DNA from: Streptomyces katrae
GTDB lineage: Bacteria > Actinomycetota > Actinomycetes > Streptomycetales > Streptomycetaceae
Direction of reading: 5' to 3'
Length of the DNA stretch: 36,913 nt
Assembly: GCF_000717655.1 (NCBI RefSeq)
Contig: NZ_JNZY01000048.1
Span: 1 to 36,913, forward strand
The translations under genes were made by a program, and so were the position numbers. Each line of letters opens with the position of its first letter. The first letter of the stretch is position 1. Shown in pieces: positions 34,632-36,913 of this stretch. The notes beneath the pieces are model-generated. The model worked only from the letters and a program-made list of their open reading frames with translations, ran no database searches and was not told the origin of the DNA.

Positions 34632-35177
34632 CCACGCGATGTCGGTGGGCGCCCCGAGGCCCGGAGATCTGCCAGATCTCTTCGCCGAGCGACTTCGACA
34701 AGCGTTCTTCGAGCTTCACGCGCGCGCCCGTTCCTACCGGCCGCCGCCCCACCTGCCCCGGATCACGCTCCGGCGGCCTTGAGCCCGGGCCCCGCGCCGG
34801 AGCCGGTGAGTGCGGACGACCGCGGAATGTAGGGCCTGCTGACCGACGGCCTGAACGTTCCTAACGACCTGGACGGCCTCGGGCCCGGGCGGCGAAGGTC
34901 CCGCGAGTTGAGGGTCCCGTGCGCACTGCCGCGTTTCGCGTTGCAGGCCCCTGTGTTGAACGGCTGGACCTTGACGCAAAGTGAGGTTCGGCTCCGTCAG
35001 CAGGTCAACAAAAGCCTCAAACTCCGCAAAGGAACTAGGCCTGTGCTCCCGGTTACCACGGGTAGCGGGGGCTGGCCCCACCCCCGATCGGCCGGACAGC
35101 CGGATGGCCCGGTGGATCCCGTGTCGGCGACGGTGGGGCGGTATACCCAGCAAGTCGCCTACAGAGAAGACAAGATC
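34632..35177. other. About 550 bases without an intact gene
   Basis: The first 150 bases after the IS110 fragment show no family. A palindrome GAACGTTC lies at 34852-34859. The bases before 35178 should carry the promoter of the peptidase gene. An open frame from 34908 runs into the peptidase, but its first 90 codons lack any domain look. Confidence 0.4.
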
Positions 35178-36560
35178 GTGCGCATCGTCACGGCCACCGC
35201 CGTAGTCCTGGCCCTCGTCGGCGCAGCCGCACCGGCCGTAACCGCCCGCCAGCCGGCCACCGACGGAATCTGGCGCACCGACGGCTACGGCACCGCGTTG
35301 TCCATCCGGAACGGAACCCTCCAGGAGTACCAGACCACCGCCGTCAGCTGCATCGCGGGCGACACCGCGCAGCGGACCGGCCCCGGCGCCTACACCACGC
35401 CTGGAGGCACCGTCCTCACCGTGCGCACCCGCGGGGACCGGGACCGCGCTTCCGTACGGCTGGACGGTGACGTCGGCGAACGGAACCTGCGCCGGATGAC
35501 GGAACTGCCCGACGCCTGCACGCGTTCCGCCCCCGGGAGTCCGCTCGCCTCCTTCGACGTTTTCTGGCAGTCCTTCGAGGAGAACTACCCCTTCTTCGCC
35601 GCCAAGGGCATCGACTGGCACGCCGTACGCGACCGGTACCGGCCCACGGTCCACGACAGGACGACCCCGGACGAACTCTTCGCCGTCTTCAGCAAGATGG
35701 TCGAGCCGCTCCACGACGCGCACGTCGCCGTCTTCGACGTCGACGGCGACGGCGACGGTGACCCCGACCGGGCCTTCGCGCAGGTCCGCCCGGGCACCGT
35801 CCGGCCCGACGGGACGCTCGACGCCAAGGTCAAGAAGTTCGTCGTGGAGCGCGACCTCAAGAACGCCCGGAACCTGCAGGACTTCGCCGCCGGGCGGATC
35901 ACCTACGCCGACCTCCCCGGCGGGCAGGGCTACCTGCGGATCTCCGGTTTCGGCGGCTACACGGGCGGCAAGGCCCCCTACGCCGCCGAGCTGGCCGAGC
36001 TCGACAAGGCGCTGGACACGGTCCTCGACCAGGAACGCACCCGCCACCTGAAGGGCCTGGTCATCGACCTGCGGATCAACGGCGGCGGCTCCGACGCCAT
36101 GGGGCTCCACATCGCCGGGCGGCTGACCGACACCCCCTACCTCGCCTACGCCAAGCGGGCCCGCAACGATCCCGCGGACCCCACCCAACACACGCGCCCC
36201 CAGCCCCTGTACGTCACGCCCGCCCAGGGCCCGCGCTATTCCGGACCGGTCGCCGTGCTGACCGGCGGCTCAACCGTCAGCGCGGGAGAGACCTTCACCC
36301 AGGCCCTCATGGACCGGCCCGGCCGGACTGTGCGGATCGGGCAGCCCACGCAGGGCGTCTTCTCGGATGTCATGGTGCGCAAGCTCCCCAACGGCATGTC
36401 GGTCTGGCTGCCGAACGAGGAGCTGCTGACCCGGTCGGGCAGGACCTTCGATGGCGCGGGCATCCCGCCGCACCTCACCGATCCGGTCTTCACCACGGAG
36501 GAGTTCGACCAGAACAAGGACTCGGCCTTCGACCGGGCTGTGAAGGTCCTGCGGGAGTAG
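35178..36560 (+). CDS. Secreted S41 (tricorn/IRBP-type) peptidase
   Basis: A 460-residue exported protein. The GTG at 35178 starts a signal peptide (MRIVTATAVVLALVGAAAPA, ending near AVTA). The nucleophile is Ser368 in GGSTVSAGETF, and His182 in LHDAHVAVFD is the likely partner in the tricorn-like subgroup. DLRINGGGSDAMG is the usual carboxylate-binding loop. The Lys of C-terminal-processing proteases is not conserved (GQPTQGVFS), so this is not a CtpA-type enzyme. An Asp-rich stretch at 187-197 (DVDGDGDGDPD) looks like a metal-binding or spacer loop. No PDZ domain is obvious. It probably acts outside the cell; the substrate is unknown. Confidence 0.85.
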   Translation: MRIVTATAVVLALVGAAAPAVTARQPATDGIWRTDGYGTALSIRNGTLQEYQTTAVSCIAGDTAQRTGPGAYTTPGGTVLTVRTRGDRDRASVRLDGDVGERNLRRMTELPDACTRSAPGSPLASFDVFWQSFEENYPFFAAKGIDWHAVRDRYRPTVHDRTTPDELFAVFSKMVEPLHDAHVAVFDVDGDGDGDPDRAFAQVRPGTVRPDGTLDAKVKKFVVERDLKNARNLQDFAAGRITYADLPGGQGYLRISGFGGYTGGKAPYAAELAELDKALDTVLDQERTRHLKGLVIDLRINGGGSDAMGLHIAGRLTDTPYLAYAKRARNDPADPTQHTRPQPLYVTPAQGPRYSGPVAVLTGGSTVSAGETFTQALMDRPGRTVRIGQPTQGVFSDVMVRKLPNGMSVWLPNEELLTRSGRTFDGAGIPPHLTDPVFTTEEFDQNKDSAFDRAVKVLRE

Positions 36561-36700
36561 GTCGGCTCCTCGCGGAGACGCCCCGGCCCCGTCGGCCTAG
36601 GAGTTGTCGTGAACATCGTCGATCCCGTCGAAAACCAGCGAGTCCTAGTGTCCTGCGCCGGAGATCCGTCGTTAGTTTGTGTATGACTAGTAGTGCTTTG

Positions 36701-36820
36701 TTAGGTGGTGTCGTAGGGCTGCCGTGGGACGGTTTGTTGGCAGGTGGGGCAGGTGCCGCTCCAGGTGGCCAGCAGGTGTTGGAGGAGGTCCAGGGTCTGA
36801 GGTTCCCCCGAGAGGCGGGG
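36701..36820 (-). pseudogene. Transposase C-terminal scrap
   Basis: The minus strand reads PRLSGEPQTLDLLQHLLATW and then SGTCPTCQQTVPRQ, with a TAA at 36703. The CPTC pair and this ending resemble C-termini of transposases annotated in streptomycetes, but I could not name the family with certainty. A TGA upstream in the frame limits it to about 40 codons. The IS3-type gene begins just beyond it. Confidence 0.35.
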
Positions 36821-36866
36821 ATGAGTGACGGATGGTCAGATGGGTCTCGCGAGAGGAGCCCAGACG

Positions 36867-36913
36867 ATGCCCGCACCGAGGAAGTACCCGTTGGAGTTGC
36901 GTGAGCGTGCGGT
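36867..36913 (+). CDS. IS3-type transposase orfA, first codons only
   Basis: An ATG at 36867, with AGGAG seven bases upstream, opens a frame MPAPRKYPLELRERAV that runs off the window. This is a classic start of an IS3-family OrfA helix-turn-helix protein. The left end of the element probably lies shortly upstream (near 36799), but no terminal repeat can be confirmed. Confidence 0.6.
   Translation, partial: MPAPRKYPLELRERA

Noticed and set aside
34734..36191. Long minus-strand frame (485 codons)
   Set aside because: Antisense to the S41 peptidase; Gly/Val/Asp-rich with no domains.
1..36913. CRISPR arrays, rRNA or tRNA genes
   Set aside because: No regularly spaced repeats and no cloverleaf or rRNA motifs were seen on reading.

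Overview
The window looks like chromosomal DNA from a Streptomyces-type actinomycete. Base composition is very GC-rich with GC-rich third codon positions, GTG starts are common, genes in operons overlap as ATGA, and many products have a typical streptomycete look (Lrp, LysR and HxlR regulators, IS630/IS110/Tn3/IS3 relatives, a streptogramin-type acetyltransferase). The genus is an inference.

The core, about 6.6-24.7 kb, is a nearly self-contained phenylalanine-to-central-metabolism island. In order it holds a HisC-type (phenylalanine/aromatic) aminotransferase, a PaaN paralogue that has lost its catalytic residues, a convergent Lrp/AsnC regulator, E1-alpha, E1-beta and E2 of a 2-oxoacid dehydrogenase, an intact PaaN, a PaaJ-type thiolase, a two-glutamate enoyl-CoA hydratase, a 3-hydroxyacyl-CoA dehydrogenase, a PaaG-like isomerase, the phenylacetyl-CoA epoxidase genes paaABCDE, and an amino-acid permease. 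No phenylacetate-CoA ligase (PaaK) is present. The simplest reading is import of phenylalanine, transamination to phenylpyruvate, oxidative decarboxylation straight to phenylacetyl-CoA, then epoxidation, isomerisation, ring opening and beta-oxidation-like steps. This bypasses free phenylacetate. A perfect 12-bp palindrome sits just before the intact paaN, and its core 8-mer recurs twice before the permease, which suggests one regulator for both; no TetR/PaaR-type gene is in the window.

Left flank (0-6.6 kb): a transposase fragment at the edge, a class I glutamine amidotransferase (PuuD type) divergent from a LysR regulator, a frameshifted HxlR/SnoaL-like pair, a hotdog thioesterase bracketed by two diverged copies of its own leader, and an orphan lipoprotein.

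Right flank (24.7-36.9 kb): a LysR gene with a C-terminal frameshift, a LysR/PhzF divergent pair, a GNAT acetyltransferase, a 2H phosphoesterase, a four-helix membrane protein with a TTG start, then a graveyard of mobile-element fragments (Tn3, IS630, two fused integrase families, IS110) surrounding an intact Vat/CatB-type acetyltransferase, a secreted S41 peptidase, and at the edge the first codons of an IS3-type orfA next to a transposase C-terminal scrap. Frameshifts are frequent in the flanks and absent from the catabolic core.
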